A DNA stretch of 19,347 nucleotides from an uncultured Collinsella sp. (GTDB lineage: Bacteria; Actinomycetota; Coriobacteriia; Coriobacteriales; Coriobacteriaceae): the NCBI GenBank assembly GCA_900553165.1, contig USCN01000005.1, forward strand, positions 1 through 19,347, given 5' to 3'. The translations under genes were made by a program, and so were the position numbers. The notes beneath the pieces were generated by a model. That model did no database searches. It worked only from the letters and a program-made list of their open reading frames with translations, and was not told where the DNA came from. This document shows, piece after piece, positions 1 to 8,146 of the stretch. Position 1 is the first letter of the stretch. Every line of letters starts with the position of its first letter.

Positions 1-557
1 GCAAAGTCCAGGCTGCGATTCGCGGCATCCAGCGACATGCGGTAGCGGCCGCTAATGAGCGCGCGCGATGCCAAGGCGGCAAGCCAGCGCAGGTAGGGAC
101 GGCGGGTCAGGTCGCCTGCGGCCTCACGCTCGTAGGGGTCCTGCGCCGAGGCAATCTTGAGCGCCAGATCGTGCTCCACCTCGTCGCACTTGGACACCAG
201 ATACTGTACGTATTCCTCGTTGGATTCGGCGGTGAGCGCCGTCAGCATGCGCTGGGCATCCCAGTTGGCCGGATCGAGCGCGGCTGCCTCGCGGAGCATG
301 TTCTCGGCTGCGGCTTCTTCTTGCTCTGCCTGGGCGTCGTCGGGGATAAAGGGGATGCGGTAGTCGACAGCCTCGACCACCTTGGCAATGAGGTGCCCGG
401 CGCGGTCGCGATCGTGCACGATGAGCGGCGCGGGGTTGCGGGTGAATTGCTCCATTAGACGCTCGACGGCGGGGCCGTCAGTGAGCGGGATATTGTCGCG
501 GCGCAAGGCCTCAAGAACGAGGCGATGGCAATCCTCTTGAATGGGATCGAATGCCAT
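1..557 (-). CDS. TPR-like hypothetical protein, N-terminal part (runs off the left edge)
   Basis: An open frame runs leftward from ATG at 557 without a stop to position 1, giving 185 codons of a longer protein. The start is chosen because GGAGG lies 5-9 bases upstream of the ATG on the minus strand. The protein starts MAFDPIQEDCHRLVLEALRR, is rich in Ala, Glu, Asp and Arg and looks fully helical. The stretch around residues 80-110 (AAAENMLREAAALDPANWDAQ) reads like a tetratricopeptide helix pair with the typical 'ALDPxNxxA' turn. No signal peptide or membrane segment is seen. A TPR-type scaffold or regulatory protein is my best guess, but no specific function can be assigned and the C-terminal part is missing. 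An AT-rich patch around 590-602 could hold its promoter -10. Confidence 0.75.
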   Translation of the reverse strand, partial: MAFDPIQEDCHRLVLEALRRDNIPLTDGPAVERLMEQFTRNPAPLIVHDRDRAGHLIAKVVEAVDYRIPFIPDDAQAEQEEAAAENMLREAAALDPANWDAQRMLTALTAESNEEYVQYLVSKCDEVEHDLALKIASAQDPYEREAAGDLTRRPYLRWLAALASRALISGRYRMSLDAANRSLDF

Positions 558-1057
558 GGGGCCTCCTTTGCTGCGGTTAGGGTTCAAATATCTTTATATA
601 AGGTTCTAGTTTACCCGCATGTGGCACACCGGGGGTGCCGCACTTGGACTTGCACCTTTGCACCACGAAGACGGATGTCACACAAATGTCGGCACCTCGG
701 TTGCGCGGGTGGTATCACAGTGCCGTAAACGGTCGATTTTTGGCGGCGAACGGGGCACATTTTGGAGGGGCACAGCCCTGTCCGGGATATGTAGTCAACC
801 CTGATAAAACGTTTTCCCAGCTTGGGAGTATGAATGCCCCACAAGGGTCTTCAGGGATAGAAAAAACGTTTCATCATTATCGGCTTTAGGTGAATAACTG
901 ACCAACCAGAACGGTAAAATAGTGTTTGTCTGAGCGTTGAGGCGTTAAGACATCGCGCATTGTCATCGCCGGCAACGCGCAAAACGGTCCTAACGGAGCC
1001 AATCGGGTGCTCCGTTATATACGCAAGTCTAAGAGGGGCTTGTTTAGGAGGCACAGT
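558..1057. other. 500-bp intergenic region; leader of the alcohol dehydrogenase gene
   Basis: No convincing gene lies here; the short frames have poor coding character. It holds several inverted repeats. GTGGCAC/GTGCCGCAC at about 619-641 and CGGCAC/GTGCCG at 690-695 and 720-725 are short hairpins. AAAACGTTTT (806-815) and AAACGTTT (864-871) are palindromes with a central CG, of the general kind bound by LacI-family regulators. TAACGGAGC (991-999) and GCTCCGTTA (1009-1017) form a perfect 9-bp stem with a 9-nt loop just upstream of the dehydrogenase start. It lacks a U-tract, so it is a leader structure rather than a terminator. A possible -10 (TAAAAT, 915-920) lacks a good -35. The length suggests a regulated promoter. 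Confidence 0.5.
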
Positions 1058-2281
1058 ATGGGACGTTTTACCAATCCTCGCGATCTGTACTTTGGTGAGG
1101 GCGCTCGCCACGAGGTGAAGAACCTCAAGGGCAAGAAGGCTATCATCGTTTCTGGCGGCAGCTCTATGCGCCGCGGCGGATTCCTGCAGGACGTCGAGAA
1201 CGACCTTAAGGAAGGCGGTTTCGAGGTCAAGCTGTTCGAGGGCGTCGAGTCCGACCCGTCCATCGAGACGGTCATGAAGGGCGCCGAGGCCATGCGCGAG
1301 TTCGAGCCCGACTGGATTATCGCCATCGGCGGCGGCTCGCCCATCGATGCCGCTAAGGCCATGTGGGTCTTCTACGAGTATCCCGAGGAGTCCTTCGATA
1401 ACATTATCCAGCCGTTCAGCTTCCCCGAGCTGCGTCAGAAGGCTCATTTCTGCGCCATCTCCTCTACCTCCGGCACCGCTACCGAGGTCACCGCGTTCTC
1501 CGTCATTACCGACTACGCCAAGGGCATCAAGTACCCGCTGGCCGACTTCAACATCACCCCTGATGTCGCCATCGTCGACCCCGAGCTCACCTACACCATG
1601 CCCGCCAAGCTGTGCGCTCACACCGGCATGGATGCTCTGACCCACTGCATGGAGGCTTACGTTTCCACTTGTGCTTCTATGTTCACCGACGCCAACGCTC
1701 TGCACGGCATCCGCGAGATCGTCGAGTGGCTGCCCAAGTCCTATGCTGGCGACCATGAAGCCCGTCAGCACATGCACGAGGCTCAGTGCATCGCCGGTAT
1801 CGCCTTCTCCTCGGGCCTGCTCGGCATCGTTCACTCCATGGCTCACAAGACCGGTGCTGCCTTCGAGAACGGCCACATCATCCACGGTGCTGCTAACGCT
1901 ATGTACCTGGGCAAGGTCATCCAGTGGAACTCCAAGGACCCGCGTGCTGCCGAGCGTTACGCTTACGTGGCCAAGGAGATCCTGCACCTTCCCGGCGAGA
2001 CCAACGAGGAGCTCATCGCTGCGCTCGTCCAGAAGATTCGCGACCTCAACGACCAGCTCAACATTCCGCAGTCCATCAAGGATTACGCGAATGGTGGCGT
2101 GAAGGTCGACGCCGAGAACCCGCAGATGGTTTCCGAGGAGGAGTTCCTCGCCAAGCTGCCCGAGATCGCCGCGAACGCCGAGCAGGACGCCTGCACGCCC
2201 GAGAACCCGCGTGAGACCAAGGCTGCCGACTTCGAGAAGATTCTCAAGGCCTGCTACTACGACACCGACATCGATTTCTAA
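1058..2281 (+). CDS. Iron-containing alcohol dehydrogenase (group III)
   Basis: This predicts a cytoplasmic 407-aa NAD(P)-dependent alcohol dehydrogenase of the Fe-ADH superfamily, reducing aldehydes to alcohols (or the reverse) in fermentative redox balancing. The sequence is close in style to clostridial butanol-type dehydrogenases and the C-terminal half of AdhE. Visible motifs: the nucleotide-binding GGGS loop IGGGSPIDAAK at residues 90-100; STSGTATEVT at 136-145; and metal ligands Asp192 and His196 (DALTH), His259 (VHSMAH) and a His in the GHIIHG segment (273 or 276). Length is typical of a full enzyme. The frame extends upstream to 1007, but ATG at 1058 is preferred because TAGGAGG at 1045-1051 precedes it with good spacing. 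It is followed by its own strong terminator. The exact substrate cannot be read from sequence. Confidence 0.95.
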   Translation: MGRFTNPRDLYFGEGARHEVKNLKGKKAIIVSGGSSMRRGGFLQDVENDLKEGGFEVKLFEGVESDPSIETVMKGAEAMREFEPDWIIAIGGGSPIDAAKAMWVFYEYPEESFDNIIQPFSFPELRQKAHFCAISSTSGTATEVTAFSVITDYAKGIKYPLADFNITPDVAIVDPELTYTMPAKLCAHTGMDALTHCMEAYVSTCASMFTDANALHGIREIVEWLPKSYAGDHEARQHMHEAQCIAGIAFSSGLLGIVHSMAHKTGAAFENGHIIHGAANAMYLGKVIQWNSKDPRAAERYAYVAKEILHLPGETNEELIAALVQKIRDLNDQLNIPQSIKDYANGGVKVDAENPQMVSEEEFLAKLPEIAANAEQDACTPENPRETKAADFEKILKACYYDTDIDF

Positions 2282-2303
2282 TCGACTCTTGTTATCGTAA
2301 CGA

Positions 2304-2349
2304 GGGGCTCCGCACGTATCTGTACGGAGCCCCTTTCTTTTTTCTTTTA
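2304..2349 (+). terminator. Rho-independent terminator after the alcohol dehydrogenase
   Basis: GGGGCTCCG (2304-2312) and CGGAGCCCC (2325-2333) form a perfect 9-bp stem with a 12-nt loop, followed by a T-rich run to about 2349. Only some 15 bases separate the end of the T-run from the ATG of the next gene, so it may also act as an attenuator for that gene. Confidence 0.9.
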
Positions 2350-2364
2350 GAGAATGGGATAGTT

Positions 2365-3465
2365 ATGGCTGCAATTTTCAATAGCCCCAGCAAGTACATC
2401 CAGGGTCCGGACGAGCTCGCCAAGCTCGGCTCCTATGTCGAGCCGCTTGGCGCTAAGGCCCTCGTCATCGTGACGCCTTCGGGCAAGAAGCGCGTCGGTG
2501 CCAAGATCGAGGGCGGCTTTGCCGAGGCTAAGGCCGAGCTGCTGTTTGAGGACTTTAATGGCGAGTGCTCCAAGGGCGAGGTCGACCGTTTGGTGGCGCT
2601 CGCGCGCGACAACGGTTGCGATATCATCGTCGGCGTCGGTGGCGGCAAGATCCTCGACACCGCCAAGGCCGTTGCCTACTACCTGGAGTCCCCGGTTATC
2701 ATTTGCCCCACCATCGCCTCGACCGATGCACCGTGCTCGGCACTTTCGGTGCTCTACACCGATGACGGCCAGTTCGATAAGTATCTGTTCCTTAAGGCAA
2801 ACCCCAGCATTGTCCTGATGGATACGACGGTTATCGCGGCGAGCCCGGTGCGCCTGACGGTTTCCGGTATGGGCGATGCGCTCGCAACCTATTTCGAGGC
2901 CCAGGCAACGCACGATGCCGACGGCGGCACCTGCGCCGGTGGCAAGGGCGGCATGGCCGGCCTGGCGCTCGCCAAGCTCTGCTACGAGACGCTTATGGCC
3001 GATGGCGTCAAGGCCAAGGTCGCGCTGGAGAAGGGTGCGCTGACGCCTGCCGTGGAGCACATCATCGAGGCAAATACGCTGCTCTCCGGCATTGGCTTTG
3101 AGAGCTCGGGCCTCGCTGCGGCCCATGCCATCCACAATGGCCTGACGATGCTGCCCGAGTGCCACGGCATGTATCACGGCGAGAAGGTCGCCTTTGGCAC
3201 CATCGTCCAGCTGGTACTCGAGGATGCCCCGACCGAGAAGCTCGAGGAAGTCTTGGGCTTCTGCATTGAGCTGGGCCTGCCGGTCACGATGAAGGAACTT
3301 GGCGTTGCCGAGCTTACGCGCGAGCAGGCCATGATTGTTGCCGAGGCCGCCTGCTCGCCCGATGACACCATGTGCAACATGCCGTTTGAGGTGACGCCCG
3401 AGATGGTCGCAAACGCCATCCTGGGTGCCGACGCGCTGGGTCACTACTACCTTATGGATGAGTAA
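2365..3465 (+). CDS. gldA: Glycerol dehydrogenase (GldA family), copy 1
   Basis: A 366-aa NAD-dependent, zinc-type glycerol dehydrogenase, cytoplasmic, interconverting glycerol and dihydroxyacetone; full family length. Visible motifs: GVGGGKILDTAKA around residues 90-102 binds the dinucleotide; ASTDAPCSALSVL at 118-130 contains the conserved substrate-pocket Asp121; the expected metal ligands are Asp171 (MGDALATYFE), His254 (AAHAIHNGL) and His271 (YHGEKVAFG). The Shine-Dalgarno sequence is weak (GAGAATGGGA region before ATG 2365). The gene begins just behind the terminator of the alcohol dehydrogenase, leaving little room for an independent promoter unless it overlaps the terminator. It ends before its own terminator. 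Related 2-hydroxy-ketone or amino-alcohol substrates are possible, as GldA enzymes are promiscuous. Confidence 0.93.
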   Translation: MAAIFNSPSKYIQGPDELAKLGSYVEPLGAKALVIVTPSGKKRVGAKIEGGFAEAKAELLFEDFNGECSKGEVDRLVALARDNGCDIIVGVGGGKILDTAKAVAYYLESPVIICPTIASTDAPCSALSVLYTDDGQFDKYLFLKANPSIVLMDTTVIAASPVRLTVSGMGDALATYFEAQATHDADGGTCAGGKGGMAGLALAKLCYETLMADGVKAKVALEKGALTPAVEHIIEANTLLSGIGFESSGLAAAHAIHNGLTMLPECHGMYHGEKVAFGTIVQLVLEDAPTEKLEEVLGFCIELGLPVTMKELGVAELTREQAMIVAEAACSPDDTMCNMPFEVTPEMVANAILGADALGHYYLMDE

Positions 3466-3479
3466 ATCAAGCTAAGGAA

Positions 3480-3513
3480 GGGGCAAAGCCAGCAGACGGC
3501 TTTGCCCCTTTTT
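3480..3513 (+). terminator. Rho-independent terminator after gldA copy 1
   Basis: GGGGCAAAGCC (3480-3490) pairs perfectly with GGCTTTGCCCC (3498-3508) around the 7-nt loop AGCAGAC, followed by TTTTT at 3509-3513. It lies 14 bases after the stop codon. Confidence 0.92.
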
Positions 3514-3518
3514 GCTAT

Positions 3519-3581
3519 GGTGCAAACCAACCTGACCCCATCGCACCAAGTTGGTGCAAAGGGGTCAGGTTACTTTGCACC
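3519..3581. repeat. Compound palindromic (REP/REPIN-like) intergenic element
   Basis: The left arm 3519-3539 (GGTGCAAA, CCA, ACCTGACCCC) is matched in reverse complement by the right arm 3561-3581 (GGGGTCAGGT, TAC, TTTGCACC) with only 2 of 21 positions differing. The 21-base centre holds a second perfect hairpin, GCACCAA-G-TTGGTGC (3543-3557). The GGTGCAAA word recurs at 3553-3560. The GGGGTCAGGT core resembles repeats that accompany REP-associated tyrosine transposases, but no transposase is in view. It directly follows the gldA terminator and precedes the second gldA paralogue. Confidence 0.75.
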
Positions 3582-3612
3582 AATCGTTGTTTGATGAAGG
3601 GCGGATTCTCGT

Positions 3613-4680
3613 ATGGCGCTTCCTATGGTTTACGGCGGTCCCGGTCGGTATGTTCAGGGGCCGGGCGAACTTTCGCGTCAGGGCAGGTATTTGTCATGGT
3701 TGGGCTGCGCTGCCTATGTCTTGTTTGACCAGGGCACCGAGGATCGGCTGTGCAGGCAGATTGTCGATGGATTTCTGGACGACGATCTAAGCGAGCCGTT
3801 CTTTAAAATTTACAACGGTCCGTGTACGGAAGAGGCTGTTGCCGAAATGGCTAAGGAAGCCCAGGCTGAGTATTGCGACATGGTGGTGGGTATTGGCGGT
3901 GGCAAGATGCTCGATATCGCCAAGGCAGTAGCGTTTTATGCCGAGTTGCCGTTGTGCGTATGCCCCACGGCGGCTTCGATGGACGGTCCGTGCAGCGCGA
4001 TTTCGGTGCTGTATCACGAGGATGGGTCGTTCGACCGCTACCTGATGCTCGAGAAGAATCCAGACCTGGTCGTGGTCGATACCAACGTGGTCGCGGTGGC
4101 TCCACTGCGTATGACGGTCGCTGGTATGGGCGATGCACTGGCAACGTACTTCGAGGCGCGTTCGTGTGTCGCAGCGCACGGCACTAACGAGCACGGTGGT
4201 GCGCCGGGGCACTTGGCCCTGGTTGCGGCTCGTGCCTGCTACGATACGCTCATGGAGTGCGGTGTCGCTGCCAAGCGCGATCTCAAAAAGGGCCGTATAT
4301 CGCCGGCGGTTGAGCGTCTGATCGAGTGCAATATTCTGCTCTCGGGCGTCGGCTTTGAGAGCGGTGGCTTGGCGTTGGCGCATGCCATCGCCAACGGTCT
4401 GACGATTCTGCCCGAGTGCAAGGCCATGCATGGTGAGGCCGTGGCATTTGGCCTGGTGGTGCAGCTGCGCCTGGAGCGTGCGCCAGAGCTTGATCAGGTG
4501 CTCGAGTTTTGCCAGCGCGTTGGTCTGCCGACGACGCTCGAGGAGCTGGGCCTTGGCGAGATTTCCGATGCCGACTTGCTGAGCGTTGCGGACGCAACTT
4601 TTAAGAACGAGCGTAACATGGCCAACGAGCAGGCCAAGGTGACCAAGCAAAAGCTCGTGCAGCTCATGCGCGAGGCATAG
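3613..4680 (+). CDS. GldA-family glycerol dehydrogenase-like protein, copy 2
   Basis: A 355-aa paralogue of the preceding gene. The metal ligands are retained: Asp174 (MGDALATYF), His257 (LAHAIANGL) and His273 (MHGEAVAFG). The dinucleotide loop GIGGGKMLDIAKA (about 93-105) and the pocket Asp124 (SMDGPCSAISVL) are also retained, so it should be an active dehydrogenase. It differs from copy 1 in the N-terminal segment (residues 30-65 lack the usual TPSGKKRVG-like strand and read CAAYVLFDQGTEDRLCRQ), in Met for Thr before the pocket Asp, and in a shorter C-terminus ending LVQLMREA. A changed substrate is therefore plausible. ATG 3613 is preceded by GAAGGGCGG about 10 bases upstream. The compound palindrome lies in or just before its leader. 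No clear terminator follows it. Confidence 0.88.
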   Translation: MALPMVYGGPGRYVQGPGELSRQGRYLSWLGCAAYVLFDQGTEDRLCRQIVDGFLDDDLSEPFFKIYNGPCTEEAVAEMAKEAQAEYCDMVVGIGGGKMLDIAKAVAFYAELPLCVCPTAASMDGPCSAISVLYHEDGSFDRYLMLEKNPDLVVVDTNVVAVAPLRMTVAGMGDALATYFEARSCVAAHGTNEHGGAPGHLALVAARACYDTLMECGVAAKRDLKKGRISPAVERLIECNILLSGVGFESGGLALAHAIANGLTILPECKAMHGEAVAFGLVVQLRLERAPELDQVLEFCQRVGLPTTLEELGLGEISDADLLSVADATFKNERNMANEQAKVTKQKLVQLMREA

Positions 4681-4831
4681 CTCGGCGCTTGATTGGCCTT
4701 GTGCAATCGAGGCGGCGGTAGCCCGTAGGCTATTTGCCGTAAAGATGCGCCGCATGTAATTTGCCCGAGGCGTGGGCCAATAGCGTATCATTATCTCTTG
4801 CTTGTTTGCACTGCTCAGGGAGGGGCCGCGC

Positions 4832-6085
4832 ATGGCGCAGGAACACGATCTGTTTGATGACATCATCGAAATCAGCAAGGGCTTGGATTTTTTTAAAGAC
4901 CCGCTTGGCGGTGTGACCGACGCACTCGATCCGTCGGCTCCGCAGTGGAATCCTGCTGACTACAAGGAGCGCCCGCGCGGTAACACCATACCGTGCCTGG
5001 CTTGCAAGAACGAGAAGAGCGGCTGTACCGCGTGCATGGACGTGTGCCCGGTGAACGCCATTGAGATCGAGGAAGATGCTATCGAGATTCTCGACAGTTG
5101 CCGTAAGTGCGGTCTGTGCGCCGCTGCTTGCCCGACGGAGGCGATCATCTCCCCGCGCCTTGCACCCAAAAACGTCTACGACGACATTGTCTCGGCGGCT
5201 ACGAGCCACGAGACCGCCTACGTTACCTGCACGCGTGCCCTTAAGCGCATGCCGCGCGAGAACGAGGTTGTTGTCGCCTGTGTAGGCGATATTACGGCCG
5301 AGACCTGGTTCTCGGTGCTGGCCGATTATCCCAACGTGAGCGTGTACCTGCCGCTGGGCGTGTGCGATAAGTGCCGTAACACCGGTGGCGAGGACATCCT
5401 GGGCGAGGCCATTGCTACCGCCGAGGAGTGGGCGGGCACGGGCATGGGTCTGGAGGTCGATCCCAAGAGCCTCAAGTGCCATAAGCGCCGCGAGTACGAG
5501 CGCAAGGAGTACATGGAAAAGATTGCCCGCACCACGGGCCTTACCGTGACCAAGCTCAACCCGGCAACGGCGGCGCTGGCCTCGGTGACGCAGAAGCTCA
5601 AAGCCCACCGCCACCAGATTACCCAGCTCGAGCGCACGCTCAACACCATGTGCGGCACCACGACGACCAAGCGTCGCCGTTCGCTCACGCACGGTCGCCA
5701 GTTGGTGCTCTCGACATTGCAAAACCACCCCGAGCTTGCCCAGAACATGCAGGTGAGCACGCCTGAGTGTGATTTTGACAAGTGCACGTCGTGTGGCGAG
5801 TGTGTCAATGTATGTCCCACGTTCGCCTGTGATTTGGTGGGAAGCGGCCGCTTTGCGTTGGAGTCCACGTATTGCTTGGGCTGCGGTGCCTGCGTCAAGG
5901 TGTGCCCCGAGCATGCGCTCAAGTTGGTTGAGCATGACGCGTCCAATCTGGTTGTCGTCGATCCCGAAGCCGAGGAAAAGGCCGCCCAGAAGGCGAAGGC
6001 TCACGAAGAGGCTGAGAAGGTCAAGGCCGAGGCAAAGGCCAAGCTTGACAAGATGCTCGACCAGGTGGAAAAGCTCGCGGACTAG
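4832..6085 (+). CDS. 4Fe-4S dicluster (polyferredoxin-like) protein
   Basis: A 417-aa cytoplasmic iron-sulfur protein, presumably an electron carrier or a redox-enzyme subunit. The N-terminal ferredoxin module has C55xxC58, C65xxC68xxxC72P and C90xxC93xxC96xxxC100P. The C-terminal module has C318xxC321xxC324xxxC328P and C348xxC351xxC354xxxC358P, a classical bacterial two-cluster ferredoxin. Between them, residues about 145-300 carry further cysteines (C150, C178xxC181, C216, C274) in a segment slightly reminiscent of small hydrogenase/heterodisulfide-reductase FeS subunits; this likeness is tentative. The last 45 residues are a charged Ala/Lys/Glu helix, probably coiled coil. The start at 4832 is chosen over the upstream in-frame ATG at 4802 because AGGGAGG (4817-4823) precedes it. 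A possible promoter is TTGCCC (4761) with TATCAT (4786), though 19-bp spacing is long. The partner enzyme is unknown. Confidence 0.9.
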   Translation: MAQEHDLFDDIIEISKGLDFFKDPLGGVTDALDPSAPQWNPADYKERPRGNTIPCLACKNEKSGCTACMDVCPVNAIEIEEDAIEILDSCRKCGLCAAACPTEAIISPRLAPKNVYDDIVSAATSHETAYVTCTRALKRMPRENEVVVACVGDITAETWFSVLADYPNVSVYLPLGVCDKCRNTGGEDILGEAIATAEEWAGTGMGLEVDPKSLKCHKRREYERKEYMEKIARTTGLTVTKLNPATAALASVTQKLKAHRHQITQLERTLNTMCGTTTTKRRRSLTHGRQLVLSTLQNHPELAQNMQVSTPECDFDKCTSCGECVNVCPTFACDLVGSGRFALESTYCLGCGACVKVCPEHALKLVEHDASNLVVVDPEAEEKAAQKAKAHEEAEKVKAEAKAKLDKMLDQVEKLAD

Positions 6086-6199
6086 TCAGCGAGCTCTATC
6101 TCTGCTTCATTCGTGCCGCCGTGGTGTTCGGGTTCGCCCAGATGCTGCGGCGGCGCTATACTTATGCAGTTTGAAATGCTTGTACCAAAAGGAGCTGTC

Positions 6200-7276
<1,077 letters not shown>

Positions 7277-7287
7277 GGGCGACGCAT

Positions 7288-7671
7288 ATGTTTAAATACG
7301 GCAAAAAAGCTGGCTACATGGGCATTGCGCTGCTCGTACTTGCGGTGATTCCGTTGGTGGTCGCAGCGTTTGTGATCCCCAACATTGGTCCTGAGGTGGC
7401 AACGAAGTTTAACGCAGCCGGCGAGGTGACGCGCTGGGGCAAGAGCTACGAGCTGCTGGCACTGCCGGTGCTCAACCTACTGCTGAGCGTGGCGACGTAC
7501 TTTACGGCAGGACGCCAGGCTAAAAACAATGATGACTCCGCCGCCATGGCACGCATCGTGTGCGAGCGCTACCTGCGCAACGGTTGCATCACGGGTGTAT
7601 TCCTCAACGTGATCAACGTTTACTTTATGTACTCGGCGATTACCGGAACGGGCTTTGGCTTTGGTTTCTAG
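7288..7671 (+). CDS. Small DUF1648-type membrane protein
   Basis: A 127-aa integral membrane protein. Three hydrophobic segments are visible: residues about 11-32 (MGIALLVLAVIPLVVAAFVI), 53-73 (LLALPVLNLLLSVATYF) and 100-118 (GVFLNVINVYFMYSA). Between the first two lies the hallmark of DUF1648, a short extracytoplasmic motif ending in FNAAGEVTRWGKS (conserved G-x-x-x-R-W-G). In other bacteria this domain occurs in SdpI-like immunity proteins and in small proteins of unknown role. This copy is short and lacks the rest of an SdpI protein. It starts 11 bases behind ychF with AAGGG of its ribosome binding site touching the ychF stop, indicating co-transcription. No functional link to ychF is known. 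Confidence 0.85.
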   Translation: MFKYGKKAGYMGIALLVLAVIPLVVAAFVIPNIGPEVATKFNAAGEVTRWGKSYELLALPVLNLLLSVATYFTAGRQAKNNDDSAAMARIVCERYLRNGCITGVFLNVINVYFMYSAITGTGFGFGF

Positions 7672-7680
7672 CTTGTTCTT

Positions 7681-8070
7681 TTAGGCAACGAGCCTGCACG
7701 CATATTCAATGGCTGCTGCGAGGCCGCCGCTCGATCGTGGTTTAAAGACCATGTCGGCGGCGGCCTCGTTTTCGTATCCGGCGCCGCGAAGGGCGAGTGC
7801 GATACCGGCTTCTAAAAGGAGCGGCAGGCCGTGTTGGCTGGTTGCGATTACGGCAGCCTGATTGAGCGAGCAGCTGTGCGCTTGGCATTGGATGGCAAGT
7901 TCACCTTGCGCCGGGCAAGGGACCAGAACGGCGGCGACGCGACTTGATAGCAATGCAAATGCTGTGCGCTCATCGGGTGAAAGGCATTCGGCTTCAACGA
8001 CGACGAGCTTGGGCGGTGCGCTGTTTGTGCGAAGCGTAGTTCGGTGCATGCGGACCGAAGAACCCGACAT
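7681..8070 (-). CDS. Small protein resembling the C-terminal part of a HAD/Cof phosphatase
   Basis: A 129-aa leftward gene. The start is ATG at 8070, where AGGAG lies upstream with about 7-base spacing; the longer frame to 8094 would need TTG and runs into the operator. I do not recognise a named family. Residues about 72-122 (AVIATSQHGLPLLLEAGIAL, then ENEAAADMVFKPRSSGG) resemble the last part of Cof-type HAD phosphatases, where 'GDxxNDxPMLexAGxgVAM' and 'aADyVt..ndedGva.aie' occur. Here the acidic GD/ND catalytic residues are replaced by TS/HG, so a phosphatase activity is unlikely. The first 20 residues are basic and probably disordered. It is divergent from an XRE regulator across a perfect palindrome, suggesting that the regulator controls it. 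It is convergent with the DUF1648 gene (9-base gap). Confidence 0.7.
   Translation of the reverse strand: MSGSSVRMHRTTLRTNSAPPKLVVVEAECLSPDERTAFALLSSRVAAVLVPCPAQGELAIQCQAHSCSLNQAAVIATSQHGLPLLLEAGIALALRGAGYENEAAADMVFKPRSSGGLAAAIEYACRLVA
7719..7772 (+). terminator. Possible terminator for the ychF operon inside the convergent gene
   Basis: CGAGGCCGCCG (7719-7729) and CGGCGGCCTCG (7758-7768) form a perfect 11-bp GC-rich stem, with an inner TGGT/ACCA pair (7738-7741 and 7748-7751), followed by TTTT on the plus strand. The loop is large and the T-run short. It lies within the 3' part of the convergent small-protein gene. Confidence 0.35.
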
Positions 8071-8093
8071 AGAAAACTCCTGTGTATTCGGCA

Positions 8094-8117
8094 AAACGTA
8101 AACTATAGTTTACGTTT
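8094..8117. promoter_or_regulatory. Perfect 24-bp palindromic operator with overlapping divergent -10 elements
   Basis: AAACGTAAACTA (8094-8105) is followed at once by its exact reverse complement TAGTTTACGTTT (8106-8117). TATAGT occurs in it on both strands (plus 8104-8109; minus 8107-8102), so both divergent genes could use -10 hexamers lying within the palindrome. Neither side shows a good -35. A dimeric HTH protein, most simply the XRE protein encoded 30 bases to the right, is the obvious candidate ligand. Confidence 0.75.
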
Positions 8118-8146
8118 ATGTTCGGCCCCATTTCAAACTCGTCTGC

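Noticed and set aside
700..730. GGGTGGTATCAC, similar to the T-box word GGGTGGTACCGCG
   Set aside because: No Stem I or specifier loop, no fitting antiterminator/terminator pair, and the downstream gene is not a tRNA-related or amino-acid gene.
851..1987. Long leftward open frame opposite the alcohol dehydrogenase
   Set aside because: It is the antisense shadow of a GC-rich gene with strong family motifs; it has no ribosome binding site and no recognisable protein pattern.
4719..4735. TAGCC-CGTA-GGCTA hairpin followed by TTT as a terminator of the second gldA gene
   Set aside because: A 5-bp stem with three T residues is too weak to call compared with the clear terminators of the two preceding genes.
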